Made by a program: the position numbers and the translations under genes. The notes under the pieces were generated by a model. The model had not been told where the DNA came from, searched no databases, and worked only from the letters and a program-made list of their open reading frames with translations. Below are positions 16,075 through 25,799 of a stretch of 64,000 nt of DNA, piece after piece (the first letter of the stretch is position 1; each line of letters opens with the position of its first letter). This DNA is from Bacillus siamensis KCTC 13613 (GTDB lineage Bacteria; Bacillota; Bacilli; Bacillales; Bacillaceae): assembly GCF_000262045.1 (NCBI RefSeq), contig NZ_AJVF01000039.1:372001-436000 (forward strand). The letters are read 5' to 3'.

Positions 16075-17205
16075 ATGACCGCATACGAGATTCCGTCATC
16101 TCAAGTTGGAGTCAAGATCAACAAATGGTACAAGCACATTTTAGCGTTTCAAGCGGCTGATGCCATTAAGCTGAAAGAGGAAATTGATGAGGATATACAA
16201 CGTATGGAGGAAGACCAGCTGCTGCTGTTATATTACCAGCTGATCAGCTACCGCCATCATATTATGCTTGATTACGTCAAGCCGGATTTCACCGAACAAT
16301 CTCAAATTCAGTACAGCGAGCTGCAAAAGACGATCGAAAGCACGGACAGCATATCGGGACTGTCCGAGTATTATTTCCATTTGTTCAGAGGAATGTATGA
16401 GTTCGATCAGAATAACTATGTTGCGGCTATTTCTTTTTACCGGAAAGCGGAAAAACTCCTTTCATTTGTCGAGGATGATATAGAGAGGGCGGAATTCCAT
16501 TTCAAGATGTCTGAAGTGTTTTACGTCATGAAGCAGACTCATTTCTCCATGAATCACGGGATTCAGGCGCTGGATACATATATGAAACACGATTTTTACA
16601 GAGTGCGGAGAATACAGTGCCATTTCGTCATCTCAGGAAACTATATCGACTGCAAAAACTACGACAAAGCGCTTGAGCATTTAGACGAAGCGCTCCGCCT
16701 TTCTTTGCTTGAAGGACAGCCCCGCCTGATCGGGTCTTCGCTTTACAATCTGGGGAATTGTTATTCTGAAAAGCGTGATCTGGCTGAAGCGGCCCGTTAT
16801 TTTAGAAAAGCGGTGCCCGTTTTTGAAGAACATCAGCTTGAACAGCTTCCGAAGGCGCTGTTCAGCTTAACACACACCCTTTTCAGGCTGCGTGATGACG
16901 AAGCGGCCCTTACTTATTATGAAAAAGGGGTCACGATCGCGAAGGAACGCGGCGACCGATTCAGTTTAGAGAAATATAAGTTTTTACAAGCGCTTTACCT
17001 GGAATCCCTCAATATGGACTTAATCCATGAAGTGTTTGACTATATGAATGAAAAATCGCTGTATGTGTATATTGAAGATTTCGCCTTGGAGGCTGCCATA
17101 TACACAAGCGCCCATGAGCAATATAAAGAAGCGGCGTATTTTTATGAAAAAGTGATTCACATGAGAGAAAACATTCAAAAAGAACAATGTTTATACGATA
17201 TATAA
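16075..17205 (+). CDS. rapB: Rap-family response regulator phosphatase (RapB-like)
   Basis: 376 aa made of an N-terminal three-helix bundle (residues 1-70) and about seven tetratricopeptide repeats, the Rap layout. RapB of B. subtilis removes phosphate from Spo0F and so delays sporulation. Named by position between moaA and ywmF and by the absence of a phr gene downstream. An AAAGGGG sequence lies only one base before the ATG at 16075; GAAAAGG (16055-16061) is an alternative binding site. No upstream in-frame start is open. Confidence 0.8.
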   Translation: MTAYEIPSSQVGVKINKWYKHILAFQAADAIKLKEEIDEDIQRMEEDQLLLLYYQLISYRHHIMLDYVKPDFTEQSQIQYSELQKTIESTDSISGLSEYYFHLFRGMYEFDQNNYVAAISFYRKAEKLLSFVEDDIERAEFHFKMSEVFYVMKQTHFSMNHGIQALDTYMKHDFYRVRRIQCHFVISGNYIDCKNYDKALEHLDEALRLSLLEGQPRLIGSSLYNLGNCYSEKRDLAEAARYFRKAVPVFEEHQLEQLPKALFSLTHTLFRLRDDEAALTYYEKGVTIAKERGDRFSLEKYKFLQALYLESLNMDLIHEVFDYMNEKSLYVYIEDFALEAAIYTSAHEQYKEAAYFYEKVIHMRENIQKEQCLYDI

Positions 17206-17212
17206 ATTTTCT

Positions 17213-17243
17213 AACCATCTGATCGGCAGATGGTTATTTTTTT
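17213..17243 (+). terminator. terminator of rapB
   Basis: Perfect 9-bp stem AACCATCTG/CAGATGGTT with a 5-base loop and T run; no phr gene lies between the rap stop and this hairpin. Confidence 0.88.
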
Positions 17244-17326
17244 ATGCACATTATGAGGTTTGAGCGTTGAAGAAATCGGAAAAATCGCAAAAGAGGGAAA
17301 AACGGACGATTGAAAGGAGGGATTTG

Positions 17327-17806
17327 TTGTTCGGATTTAATGATATGATAAAGTTTTTCGTATCCTTTCTCATCATTTTACCGATGGTGTCTGTCATCCA
17401 TGTGTCAGGCCACAGCTTTATGGCGATGCTGTTCGGAGGCAAAGCGTCATTGGATATCGGTATGGGGAAACGTTTTTTAAAAGTGGGGCCGATTCAGGTG
17501 CGGCGTATCTACTTTATAGATTCTTTTTGCCAATTCGGCGAATTGCGGATAGATAACCGTCTGACGAGCGCGCTCGTCTATTCCGGAGGCTGTCTGTTTA
17601 ATCTCGCTTCTATTTTTATAATAAATCTGCTGATCATGAAAGATGTTCTCGAGCCAAATTTATTTTTTTACCAATTTGTCTATTTTTCAACGTATTATGT
17701 ATTCTTTGCCCTTCTGCCGGTCAAACACGGGGATAATAAGCTGTCAGACGGATTGGCCGTTTACAAAGTGCTCCGCTACGGGGAGCGCTGTGAAATCAAT
17801 AATTGA
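17327..17806 (+). CDS. ywmF: membrane protein resembling M50 site-2 proteases, likely inactive
   Basis: About 159 aa, several hydrophobic segments. I chose TTG at 17327 because AAAGGAGG (17313-17320) lies six bases upstream; a longer reading from 17267 would translate through that site. Residues 21-35 read SVIHVSGHSFMAMLF, aligning with the HExxH zinc motif of M50 metalloproteases but with Val where the catalytic Glu belongs. Near the end ALLPVKHGDNKLSDG resembles the second M50 motif (N-x-x-P-x-x-x-x-DG). It may therefore be a pseudoprotease. Position matches ywmF. It is upstream of csbD. Confidence 0.7.
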   Translation: MFGFNDMIKFFVSFLIILPMVSVIHVSGHSFMAMLFGGKASLDIGMGKRFLKVGPIQVRRIYFIDSFCQFGELRIDNRLTSALVYSGGCLFNLASIFIINLLIMKDVLEPNLFFYQFVYFSTYYVFFALLPVKHGDNKLSDGLAVYKVLRYGERCEINN

Positions 17807-17816
17807 GAGTTTACAT

Positions 17817-17841
17817 GTTTGCGATAATGCTGAAAGGGAAG
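17817..17841 (+). promoter_or_regulatory. sigma-B promoter of csbD
   Basis: GTTTGC, 13-bp spacer, GGGAAG: fits the sigma-B pattern GTTTaa-N12-15-GGGwAw. It lies about 40 bases before csbD, a known general-stress gene. Confidence 0.8.
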
Positions 17842-17879
17842 AAAACAAGTACACAGAACAAAAAAGGAGCTGAAGAGAT

Positions 17880-18068
17880 ATGAGTCAAGATAACGGGTTA
17901 AAAGACAAAGTAAAAGGCGGCATGAACAAAATGAAAGGGGAAGCGAAGGACAAAGCAGGTGACATGGCAAACAAGTCCGACTTAAAAGCGGAAGGGAAGA
18001 AGGACAAAGCGAAAGGCAGCCTGCAAAAGGGTGTCGGCGAAACGAAAGATAAACTCAGTGACGATTAA
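17880..18068 (+). CDS. csbD: general stress protein CsbD
   Basis: 62 aa, very hydrophilic, Lys/Asp/Gly-rich, with two similar halves (KDKVKGGMNKMKGEAKDKAG and a later KKDKAKGSLQKGVGETKDK), the CsbD-like family layout. It is a sigma-B-induced small protein of unknown molecular function. ATG at 17880 behind AAAAAGGAGCTG (17860-17871). A dedicated sigma-B promoter and a perfect terminator flank it. Confidence 0.92.
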   Translation: MSQDNGLKDKVKGGMNKMKGEAKDKAGDMANKSDLKAEGKKDKAKGSLQKGVGETKDKLSDD

Positions 18069-18090
18069 TTTGATATCGAAACAAAGCAAA

Positions 18091-18115
18091 AGCCCAAAAT
18101 ATTTTGGGCTTTTTG
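18091..18115 (+). terminator. terminator of csbD
   Basis: Perfect 10-bp palindrome AGCCCAAAAT/ATTTTGGGCT followed by five T residues. Confidence 0.9.
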
Positions 18116-18130
18116 TTATGAGAAATGACA
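18114..18130 (+). promoter_or_regulatory. TnrA/GlnR-type operator upstream of ureABC
   Basis: TGTTATGAGAAATGACA matches the palindromic frame TGTNA-N7-TNACA at every defined base. In B. subtilis TnrA and GlnR control the ure promoter in response to nitrogen. TTGGTTAA, the core of the PucR box, follows at 18146-18153. Confidence 0.7.
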
Positions 18131-18419
18131 AAAATTCCAGTTCGTTTGGTTAATATTCACTAACTTTTTAAATATTCTATAAATTTTACGATAATTTCTT
18201 TATAATATTCACAAAGAATGTGATCTCTCTTCACATTTGATTAAACGTTTGTTTTAAAAAAATAAGAAATCTGGAATTTCTGCAAAAGGAATCAGGCCGT
18301 TCACCGTCGAATACTTTTTATCACTTAACATTTCATGAGGTGAAGGGGGTGGTAACCGCCTGCATCGTCTCGGTATGACCATGTGGATTGCGTTTGACTA
18401 TCACTAAGGGGGAATACAG
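18131..18419 (+). other. ure regulatory and leader region
   Basis: No gene is present. The first half is AT-rich and holds the PucR-box core and a possible sigma-A promoter, TTCACT-N16-TATAAA (18156-18183). The second half holds the sigma-H promoter listed separately. The layered arrangement agrees with the several ure promoters described for B. subtilis. Confidence 0.5.
18285..18312 (+). promoter_or_regulatory. sigma-H promoter of ureABC
   Basis: AAAGGAATC, 12-bp spacer, GTCGAAT: fits the sigma-H pattern RnAGGAwWW-N11-12-RnnGAAT with one mismatch. A sigma-H promoter for ure is known in B. subtilis. Confidence 0.7.
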
Positions 18420-18737
18420 ATGAAACTGACACCGGTTGAACAAGAAAAATTGCTTATTTTCACAGCGGGAGAGCTCGCAAAACAGCGGAAAGAGCGCGGC
18501 GTTCTGCTGAATTATCCTGAAGCTGCCGCATATTTGACCTGTTACCTGATGGAAGGCGCCAGAGACGGAAAAAGTGTTGCTGAGCTGATGGAATCCGGCC
18601 GCAGCGTATTGACGGAAAAAGACGTTATGGAAGGCGTTCCGGAAATGCTGGACAGCATTCAGGTGGAAGCGACGTTTCCGGACGGGGTCAAGCTTGTCAC
18701 CGTTCATCAGCCCATCAAAGCGGAGGTGAAGTCATGA
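18420..18737 (+). CDS. ureA: urease subunit gamma
   Basis: 105 aa, the full gamma-subunit length, starting [14 protein letters not shown]. It is one of three subunits of urease, which splits urea into ammonia and carbamate in the cytoplasm. Conserved blocks [10 protein letters not shown] and [17 protein letters not shown] are present. The stop overlaps ureB by four bases (ATGA). RBS AAGGGGG (18406-18412). Confidence 0.95.
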   Translation: MKLTPVEQEKLLIFTAGELAKQRKERGVLLNYPEAAAYLTCYLMEGARDGKSVAELMESGRSVLTEKDVMEGVPEMLDSIQVEATFPDGVKLVTVHQPIKAEVKS

Positions 18738-19108
18738 AGCCGGGAGCCATTCAAGTCGCAAAGGGGACCATCACCATTAACGAAGGCCGAAAGACGCTGG
18801 AGGTATCAGTCACCAATCATGGAACGCGGTCAGTGCAGGTAGGGTCGCATTTTCATTTTGCGGAAGCCAACGGCGCCCTGTCCTTCAATCGGGAGAAAGC
18901 AATCGGCATGCGTCTTGACATCCCGTCAGGCACCTCAGTCCGTTTTGAACCGGGAGAAGAGAAAACCGTCACACTCGTGGAAATCGGAGGACGAAAAACG
19001 GTCAGAGGCCTGAACGGCATGGCCGATACGTATATGGATGAGCGGGGAAAAGAAAAGACTCTGTCGAATCTTAAAAAAGCCGGATGGATGGAGGAAGCGA
19101 TCCGATGA
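18734..19108 (+). CDS. ureB: urease subunit beta
   Basis: 124 aa beta subunit: [17 protein letters not shown] and [24 protein letters not shown] are family signatures. Overlaps ureA (ATGA) and ureC (ATGA), so all three subunits are probably translated in a coupled manner. RBS GGAGGTG lies inside the end of ureA (18722-18728). Confidence 0.95.
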   Translation: MKPGAIQVAKGTITINEGRKTLEVSVTNHGTRSVQVGSHFHFAEANGALSFNREKAIGMRLDIPSGTSVRFEPGEEKTVTLVEIGGRKTVRGLNGMADTYMDERGKEKTLSNLKKAGWMEEAIR

Positions 19109-20814
19109 AAATGTCACGTGAGCAATACGCAGAACTGTTCGGACCGACAACGGGAGACAAAGTCAGACTCGGAGATACGGATTTATGGATTGAAGTCGAA
19201 AAAGACTTCACGAATTACGGAGAAGAAATGATATTCGGCGGAGGAAAAACAATCCGGGACGGCATGGGGCAAAACGGGCGTATCACCGGGAAAGACGGGG
19301 CGCTTGACCTGGTCATTACAAATGCCGTCGTTCTGGATTACACAGGGATCGTCAAGGCGGATATCGGGGTGAAGGACGGCCGGATTGTCGGTGTCGGGAA
19401 AAGCGGGAACCCGGATATTATGGATGGGGTGGACCCGCACATGGTCATCGGCGCCGGAACAGAAGTCATTTCCGGCGAAGGAAAAATCGTAACGGCCGGC
19501 GGCGTTGATACGCACATCCACTTCATCTGCCCGCAGCAGATGGAAGTCGCGCTTTCTTCAGGCGTGACCACGCTTCTGGGCGGCGGAACGGGCCCTGCGA
19601 CGGGAAGTAAAGCGACGACCTGTACATCCGGCGCATGGTACATGGCGAGAATGCTGGAGGCGGCTGAGCAGTTTCCGATCAATGTCGGCTTTTTAGGGAA
19701 AGGGAATGCCTCTGATAAAGCGCCTCTCATTGAACAGACAGAAGCCGGCGCGATCGGCCTGAAGCTGCATGAAGATTGGGGATCAACGCCAAGCGCCATT
19801 AAAGCATGCATGGAAGTCGCGGATGAGGCGGATATTCAGGTGGCAATCCACACAGACACGATTAATGAAGCGGGCTTTTTAGAAAATACGCTTGATGCGA
19901 TCGGCGACCGGGTTATCCATACATATCACATAGAGGGAGCCGGCGGAGGCCATGCACCGGATATTATGAAACTCGCTTCTTACGCCAATATTCTGCCGTC
20001 CTCTACGACGCCGACGATTCCGTATACGGTCAACACGATGGACGAGCATCTTGATATGATGATGGTCTGCCATCATTTAGATTCAAAAGTCCCTGAAGAC
20101 GTGGCGTTCAGTCATTCACGCATCAGAGCGGCCACCATCGCGGCGGAGGATATTCTGCACGATATCGGCGCGATCAGCATGACATCATCTGACTCGCAGG
20201 CGATGGGCAGGGTGGGAGAAGTGATTATCCGGACATGGCAGGTTGCCGATAAAATGAAGAAGCAGCGGGGCGCTCTTTCAGGAGAAAGCGGCAATGATAA
20301 TGTGCGCGCCAAACGCTATGTCGCCAAATACACGATCAATCCTGCCGTCACTCACGGCCTGAGTCATGAAGTCGGTTCCGTTGAAAAAGGAAAGCTCGCT
20401 GACCTCGTATTGTGGGATCCGGTTTTCTTCGGCGTCAAACCTGAACTTGTGCTCAAAGGGGGCATGATCGCCCGCGCCCAGATGGGAGACCCGAATGCTT
20501 CCATTCCGACGCCTGAGCCTGTGTTTATGCGCCAGATGTACGCATCCTACGGGAAAGCAAACCGCAATACGTCTATTACATTTATGTCCCAGGCCGGTAT
20601 CGCAAACGGCGTACCGGAAAAGCTCGGGCTTGAAAAAATGATTTCCCCCGTACGGAATATCCGCAAGCTGAGTAAGCTCGACATGAAGCTGAATGACGCG
20701 ATGCCGAATATACAAGTCGATCCGAAAACCTATCAGGTGTTCGCCGACGGTGAAGAACTGGCATGCCAGCCTGTCAGCTATGTTCCGCTCGGACAGCGTT
20801 ATTTCTTATTTTAA
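19105..20814 (+). CDS. ureC: urease subunit alpha (catalytic)
   Basis: 569 aa, standard length. Nickel ligands and active-site residues are visible: THIHF (two His), GLKLHEDWG (carbamylated Lys), [24 protein letters not shown] (flap His) and [12 protein letters not shown] (Asp ligand). The ATG at 19105 overlaps the ureB stop and gives the usual N-terminus [15 protein letters not shown]. No ureDEFG nickel-insertion genes follow, as in B. subtilis, where the enzyme is still active. Confidence 0.97.
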   Translation: MKMSREQYAELFGPTTGDKVRLGDTDLWIEVEKDFTNYGEEMIFGGGKTIRDGMGQNGRITGKDGALDLVITNAVVLDYTGIVKADIGVKDGRIVGVGKSGNPDIMDGVDPHMVIGAGTEVISGEGKIVTAGGVDTHIHFICPQQMEVALSSGVTTLLGGGTGPATGSKATTCTSGAWYMARMLEAAEQFPINVGFLGKGNASDKAPLIEQTEAGAIGLKLHEDWGSTPSAIKACMEVADEADIQVAIHTDTINEAGFLENTLDAIGDRVIHTYHIEGAGGGHAPDIMKLASYANILPSSTTPTIPYTVNTMDEHLDMMMVCHHLDSKVPEDVAFSHSRIRAATIAAEDILHDIGAISMTSSDSQAMGRVGEVIIRTWQVADKMKKQRGALSGESGNDNVRAKRYVAKYTINPAVTHGLSHEVGSVEKGKLADLVLWDPVFFGVKPELVLKGGMIARAQMGDPNASIPTPEPVFMRQMYASYGKANRNTSITFMSQAGIANGVPEKLGLEKMISPVRNIRKLSKLDMKLNDAMPNIQVDPKTYQVFADGEELACQPVSYVPLGQRYFLF

Positions 20815-20920
20815 TCCCTCTCCGGCCGGTTTCCGCCGGCCTATTTACACCTCAATTGTCAACTTGATTTCATCCTGCCGCGTATTTTAGTGTATATTAA
20901 TAATTGAAAAACAAATGAAA

Positions 20921-20939
20921 TGTAACCATAGTGGTTACA
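20921..20939 (+). promoter_or_regulatory. palindromic operator upstream of ywnA
   Basis: TGTAACC-ATAGT-GGTTACA is a perfect 7-bp inverted repeat 15 bases before the ywnA start codon, in the position of an autoregulatory operator. A closely similar site lies just downstream of ywnA. Confidence 0.7.
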
Positions 20940-20954
20940 CCGGTGGTGAAAAAC

Positions 20955-21359
20955 ATGATTAACAGCCGTCTTGCTGTGGCCATTCACATTCTTTCGCTGA
21001 TCTCAACGGATGAACGGGCATCGTCAGATATGATTGCGGACAGCGTAAACACCAATCCCGTCGTAGTGCGGAGAACGATCAGCCAGCTGAAAAAAGCAGG
21101 TCTTCTGACATCCCGGGCAGGTGTTGCGGGAGCCAGCCTGAAAAAAGATCCGTCGGAGATTACCCTCTTAGAGGTTTACAGGGCGGTACAAAATAAGGAA
21201 GAGCTTTTTGCGGTTCACGACAATCCGAATCCGGACTGTCCGGTCGGCAAAAATATTCAGCACGCGCTTGATGAGACGTTCGGAAGCGTACAGCGGGCAA
21301 TGGAGAATGAACTGGCGAACAAATCTCTTTATGATGTAATGAATCATCTCTTTTGTTAA
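20955..21359 (+). CDS. ywnA: Rrf2-family transcriptional regulator
   Basis: 134 aa with an N-terminal winged helix (residues 1-60; SSDMIADSVNTNPVVVRRTISQLKKAG is the recognition region, shown here as the helix-turn-helix, and the wing follows). Only two cysteines are seen, in NPDCPVG and at the C-terminus, so it is not the three-Cys iron-sulfur type. ATG at 20955 fits GGTGGTG (20942-20948). The flanking palindromes suggest autoregulation and control of a downstream gene that appears lost. Position matches ywnA. Confidence 0.8.
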   Translation: MINSRLAVAIHILSLISTDERASSDMIADSVNTNPVVVRRTISQLKKAGLLTSRAGVAGASLKKDPSEITLLEVYRAVQNKEELFAVHDNPNPDCPVGKNIQHALDETFGSVQRAMENELANKSLYDVMNHLFC

Positions 21360-21386
21360 AAAGAGATGGGTTCATGCCGTCACAAG

Positions 21387-21405
21387 TGTAATGAAAATGG
21401 TTACA
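21387..21405 (+). promoter_or_regulatory. second YwnA-like operator
   Basis: TGTAATGAAAATGGTTACA shares the half-site GGTTACA and the same 19-base frame with the operator before ywnA. It lies 28 bases after the ywnA stop, followed by AAGGAGGA (21412-21419) but no intact gene. Confidence 0.55.
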
Positions 21406-21645
21406 GATAATAAGGAGGAAAAGCGGGAAGAGCCTTTATGATAGAAGCGAAGGAACGCAGGCATGAAATGACAGCCATCGGAGACATGTATCAAACGTAA
21501 AAGATCAAGAGGCTGCGGTTTTGGCTCCATATTTGGAGTCCAACTAAAAGACCGTCGCCTCTTAGCACTCACAATCATATTGATTTTAAAATTTCTCAAG
21601 GAACGATCAGCAGCCCGTTAGCTGCCCCTGATTAAAGATGATCTG
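21406..21645. other. stretch with an orphan ribosome-binding site and an imperfect hairpin
   Basis: After AAGGAGGA (21412-21419) an ATG at 21438 opens only 20 codons before TAA. In B. subtilis ywnB and mta lie around here, so this may be a deletion scar, though I see no recognisable fragment. Positions 21507-21563 form an imperfect inverted repeat: AAGAGGC outside, CTCCA/TGGAG inside. It may end transcription from either side. Confidence 0.4.
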
Positions 21646-22655
<1,010 letters not shown>

Positions 22656-22687
22656 AAAAAATCCCGGGCTCACGCGCCGGGATTTTT
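22656..22687 (-). terminator. terminator of the DUF5362-like gene
   Basis: AAATCCCGG / CCGGGATTT stem with a 9-base loop, overlapping the stop codon of the minus-strand gene; A and T runs on both sides allow bidirectional action. Confidence 0.8.
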
Positions 22688-23072
22688 AATATGTATTTGC
22701 ATCAATGTTATCAAACATACCGTCAACAATGCCGAACGTCATGAGGACAATGAAGAGAATGATGCTGAGAACGGACAGGCCGATCGTTACAATGAGGTAG
22801 ATCCCCTGCATTTTCACGAATTTTGCGTAATTCTCCAGCATATGTTCCTCTGTCAGTTCATTGAACTGTTCCGCCATCTGTCCGGCTTCTTTTGCCGAGC
22901 GCATCAGAAAAATGCCGGCAATAATCTGCAAAACGCCGGGAATGGCTCCGATTAAGAAGAAAAACGCACCCCCCAGCGCCGCAAATGCGCCCATAATAAT
23001 GAATAAAATACCTGTCGCTTTTCCCCATTTCGAAATAGAAATAAGCGAACGATTCACTGATTCAGGTTTCAA
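22686..23072 (-). CDS. membrane protein related to YwnG (DUF5362-like)
   Basis: About 128 aa with two long hydrophobic segments in each half. The TTG at 23072 follows AAAGGAGTG on the minus strand; an ATG further up would lie before that site. It is clearly related to the protein at 25335-25799: both carry AKWGK or SKWGK, GAIPGVL-I-G-LMRSAK and LE-YA-F-KMQ at matching positions. By position next to clsA it may be ywnC of B. subtilis, but I am not sure. Function unknown. Confidence 0.7.
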   Translation of the reverse strand: MKPESVNRSLISISKWGKATGILFIIMGAFAALGGAFFFLIGAIPGVLQIIAGIFLMRSAKEAGQMAEQFNELTEEHMLENYAKFVKMQGIYLIVTIGLSVLSIILFIVLMTFGIVDGMFDNIDANTY

Positions 23073-23187
23073 AACATGGCACTCCTTTACAAAAAAATAC
23101 TCACTTTTCATTTATACACTATTCGGTCATTCTTTTGAATATAAAATGTGTTTTTTTCCTGCTGTGCATCCGTTTCTATATGATAAA

Positions 23188-23212
23188 ATTCCCGGGATAC
23201 ACCCGGGAATTA
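23188..23212 (-). terminator. hairpin at the end of clsA
   Basis: Perfect 9-bp stem ATTCCCGGG/CCCGGGAAT with a 5-base loop, starting at the clsA stop codon. The T run on the minus strand is short (TTTT). Confidence 0.7.
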
Positions 23213-24658
23213 CAAAATTGGCGACAGAAGCCTTGAAACCGATTCTTTAATGCGGATCCACAGCGAACGCTCCTGATATTCTTCATACGTATATTTTCTG
23301 GAGACGAGCAGATCTTCTTTAAATGAGGAAATGAGCTTTTTCGCGATGGTGACGTCATAAATAAAGGCGTTGACTTCAAAATTAAGCCTGAAGCTTCTGA
23401 CGTCGATATTCGCGGTACCGACCGAAGCCGTCTCATCATCGACGACAATCGTTTTCGCATGAATAAAGCCGTTATCGTAAATGTAGACCGAGGCCCCGGC
23501 TTTCAAAAGATCGCCTATGTAAGATAAAGTCGCCCAGTAAACGAAAGCGTGATCCGGTTTGTTCGGGATCATGATTTTGACGTCGATGCCTGACAGACAG
23601 GCTATCCTGAGGGCGTCTAGAAGACTGGAGTCAGGAATAAAGTAAGGCGTCTGAATCAGGATCGACCGTTTCGCCGTTGAGATCATCTTAATATAGCCGT
23701 TTTTAATTTGTTCCCATTCTGAATCCGGTCCGCTTGTGACAATCTGCATCCCGACATTGCCCTTCGGCTCGCATTCCGGAAAATGATTCGGAACGTAAGT
23801 GAGCGTATGGTGATGGGAGGCTTGGTTCCAATCGAGGATAAACCGTGTCTGAATGGCATGTACCGCCGTACCTTGAAGCCTGAGGTGCGTATCCCGCCAA
23901 TAGCCGAATTTCGGATTCAGGCCGAGATATTCATCTCCGACGTTAAAGCCGCCGACATAGCCGGTTTCGCCGTCAATAATCACGAGCTTGCGGTGATTCC
24001 GATAATTGAGCCGCAAATTAATCGGCCGAAGCCTGGAAGGAAAGAAGACTTCCACATGGCCGCCGGCGTCCCGCAGCGGCTTGAAGAATTTTTTTCTGAG
24101 TGATCGTGAACCGAGTTCATCATATAACACTCTGACCTTTACGCCTTCCTGTGCTTTTTTTACTAAGGCGTCACGCAATTTTTTTCCCAGCTCATCACCT
24201 TTATAAATATAGTATTGAAGGTGAATGTGATCTTTTGCGTTGGAAATGTCCTGCATTAAACGTTTGAACTTATCGCGCCCGTCCGTTAAAATCTCAACCG
24301 AATTATCCTCTGTAAAAACCGCGTGGTTGTTCATGACAAGCATATAGATGAGATCTTTATTATCCACGGTCGCCCTGTTGTTAAATTGGAATTGCCTCGA
24401 CTTCAGATCTTTCAGCTGAGACTTCAGCAGCTTTTCAATCCCGATCTTTTTACGGTCTTCCCATTGAAACAGGTGCTTGCGTCTCAGGTTATGGCCGAAT
24501 AACAGGTATAAAATAAACCCTAAAATGGGAATAAAAAAAAGAACCAAGAGCCAGGCCCATGAAGCGCTGGCGTCGCGTCTTTCTTTGAAAATCATGATGA
24601 CGGCCAAAAGTATATTTAAAACGAAAAAAAATCCGAATAAAATAAATGAAATGCTCAC
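23210..24658 (-). CDS. clsA: cardiolipin synthase
   Basis: 482 aa. Joins two phosphatidylglycerols into cardiolipin at the membrane. Two N-terminal membrane helices (residues 3-25 and 33-53) are followed by two phospholipase-D domains, each with an HxKxxxxD motif: HRKLVIIDGETGYVGG and HAKTIVVDDETASVGT. Length is typical of ClsA. Single gene, divergent from ywnF. In B. subtilis it is the main cardiolipin synthase (ywnE). Confidence 0.95.
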   Translation of the reverse strand: MSISFILFGFFFVLNILLAVIMIFKERRDASASWAWLLVLFFIPILGFILYLLFGHNLRRKHLFQWEDRKKIGIEKLLKSQLKDLKSRQFQFNNRATVDNKDLIYMLVMNNHAVFTEDNSVEILTDGRDKFKRLMQDISNAKDHIHLQYYIYKGDELGKKLRDALVKKAQEGVKVRVLYDELGSRSLRKKFFKPLRDAGGHVEVFFPSRLRPINLRLNYRNHRKLVIIDGETGYVGGFNVGDEYLGLNPKFGYWRDTHLRLQGTAVHAIQTRFILDWNQASHHHTLTYVPNHFPECEPKGNVGMQIVTSGPDSEWEQIKNGYIKMISTAKRSILIQTPYFIPDSSLLDALRIACLSGIDVKIMIPNKPDHAFVYWATLSYIGDLLKAGASVYIYDNGFIHAKTIVVDDETASVGTANIDVRSFRLNFEVNAFIYDVTIAKKLISSFKEDLLVSRKYTYEEYQERSLWIRIKESVSRLLSPIL

Positions 24659-24878
24659 TTTGCAACCCCGCTATATCATATTTATCAAGACTGTGCCCAT
24701 TAGTATTCCGACAAGTGCAGCAATCTGATTCCCATTTCAAATTATAACATTGACAATTTAAAAGAATAAAGAGCCGGAATCAAAGATGGATGCAGTTTTC
24801 TTTCAAAGAAAGTTCCGGGTGCGGTAGAATAAGCATATATGAAAAAGAAGACAAAAATGACAGCAAAGGGGAGAGGGT

Positions 24879-25316
24879 ATGAAGCTGGAACATGCGGAAC
24901 AATTGCCGGGATTCATAAAAAAAGAAATTCAGAAAATACAAATCGCCATCGCACCGCTGATGAAAAAAAGCATCATTTACCGTTTTCTCGCTTTCCCGCT
25001 CGCCGCTTTTAGTCTGTTTCATCTGGCATCGCTTTTGATTCAGGCTCCTTCCGGGAGAGGAGCTCTCGTGTCGGCCGGCATTTTTGCACTCCTTGCGGCT
25101 CTGGGTCTTGCGTTTTTTAAAGAAGCCGGCTACCAGCGGAAACAGGTGCAAAAAACGATCCGCCTGTATATGCTGAACAGAATCAGAAAAAGCAATATTC
25201 TGTCCGAGGAACGGAAAAGCGCCTATACCCGATTGGTAGCGGAGGAGCCGTCTGCGATGAAAAGCTTTATTGAATTCTTAACAGAAGAAGATCGAAAAAA
25301 AGAGATGCTGTATTAA
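24879..25316 (+). CDS. ywnF: membrane protein of unknown function
   Basis: 145 aa, two central membrane helices (about residues 36-55 and 62-80) between charged helices. Named from position and orientation between clsA and ywnG; I believe the family is DUF5392. RBS AAAGGGGAGAGG (24865-24876). Ends at a shared convergent terminator. Function unknown. Confidence 0.75.
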   Translation: MKLEHAEQLPGFIKKEIQKIQIAIAPLMKKSIIYRFLAFPLAAFSLFHLASLLIQAPSGRGALVSAGIFALLAALGLAFFKEAGYQRKQVQKTIRLYMLNRIRKSNILSEERKSAYTRLVAEEPSAMKSFIEFLTEEDRKKEMLY

Positions 25317-25347
25317 AAAAGAGCTGACGCGCGATCAGCTCTTTTTG
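25317..25347. terminator. bidirectional terminator between ywnF and ywnG
   Basis: Perfect 11-bp stem AAAAGAGCTGA/TCAGCTCTTTT with a 7-base loop, A run on one side and T run on the other. Confidence 0.9.
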
Positions 25348-25799
25348 TCATTCAAACACAGGGTGTTCTCATAGTAATATGAATCAGGCGCGTCATACGT
25401 ATTAGTGCTGTGGTAAGCCACAATTCCGATGACAGCGAAAATGACGAATAAAATAAAAGCGATAATGCCCAATGCCACACTCGATACCGCGTAAAAAAAC
25501 TGCATTTTGATAAAGGATGCGTAATGTTCGAGCATATTTTCTTCCGCGTTTTCTTCTGATTCTTCCTGAAGGGCGGCTGCGGCTTTTGCCGAGCGCATCA
25601 GCATGACGCCGGAAATGATGAGCAAAACACCCGGTATGGCTCCGAGCAGCGTCACAATGGCTGACAGAGCGGAAAGAGAGCCCGTGATGATCAGAAATAC
25701 GGCGGTGATCTTTCCCCATTTGGCGATGTCGGCAAGGGAACGGGCTTTTTTATTGAGCGGCTGGTTACCGTCTTTTTCTTCTTTATCGATGCTGATCAT
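25335..25799 (-). CDS. ywnG: membrane protein, DUF5362-like
   Basis: 154 aa, two pairs of membrane helices, paralogue of the protein at 22686-23072. Starts ATG at 25799, inside the stop of ywnH (ATGA overlap), so translation is probably coupled. Named from position after ywnH. The acidic loop EESEENAEENMLE between the helix pairs is longer than in the paralogue. Function unknown. Confidence 0.75.
   Translation of the reverse strand: MISIDKEEKDGNQPLNKKARSLADIAKWGKITAVFLIITGSLSALSAIVTLLGAIPGVLLIISGVMLMRSAKAAAALQEESEENAEENMLEHYASFIKMQFFYAVSSVALGIIAFILFVIFAVIGIVAYHSTNTYDAPDSYYYENTLCLNDKKS

Noticed and set aside
17206-17326. phr signalling-peptide gene after rapB
   Set aside because: The stop is followed within eight bases by a terminator, and no short secreted-peptide frame is present.
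19338-19811. Long open frame antisense to ureC
   Set aside because: Shadow of the biased codon use in ureC; no start signal and no plausible protein features.
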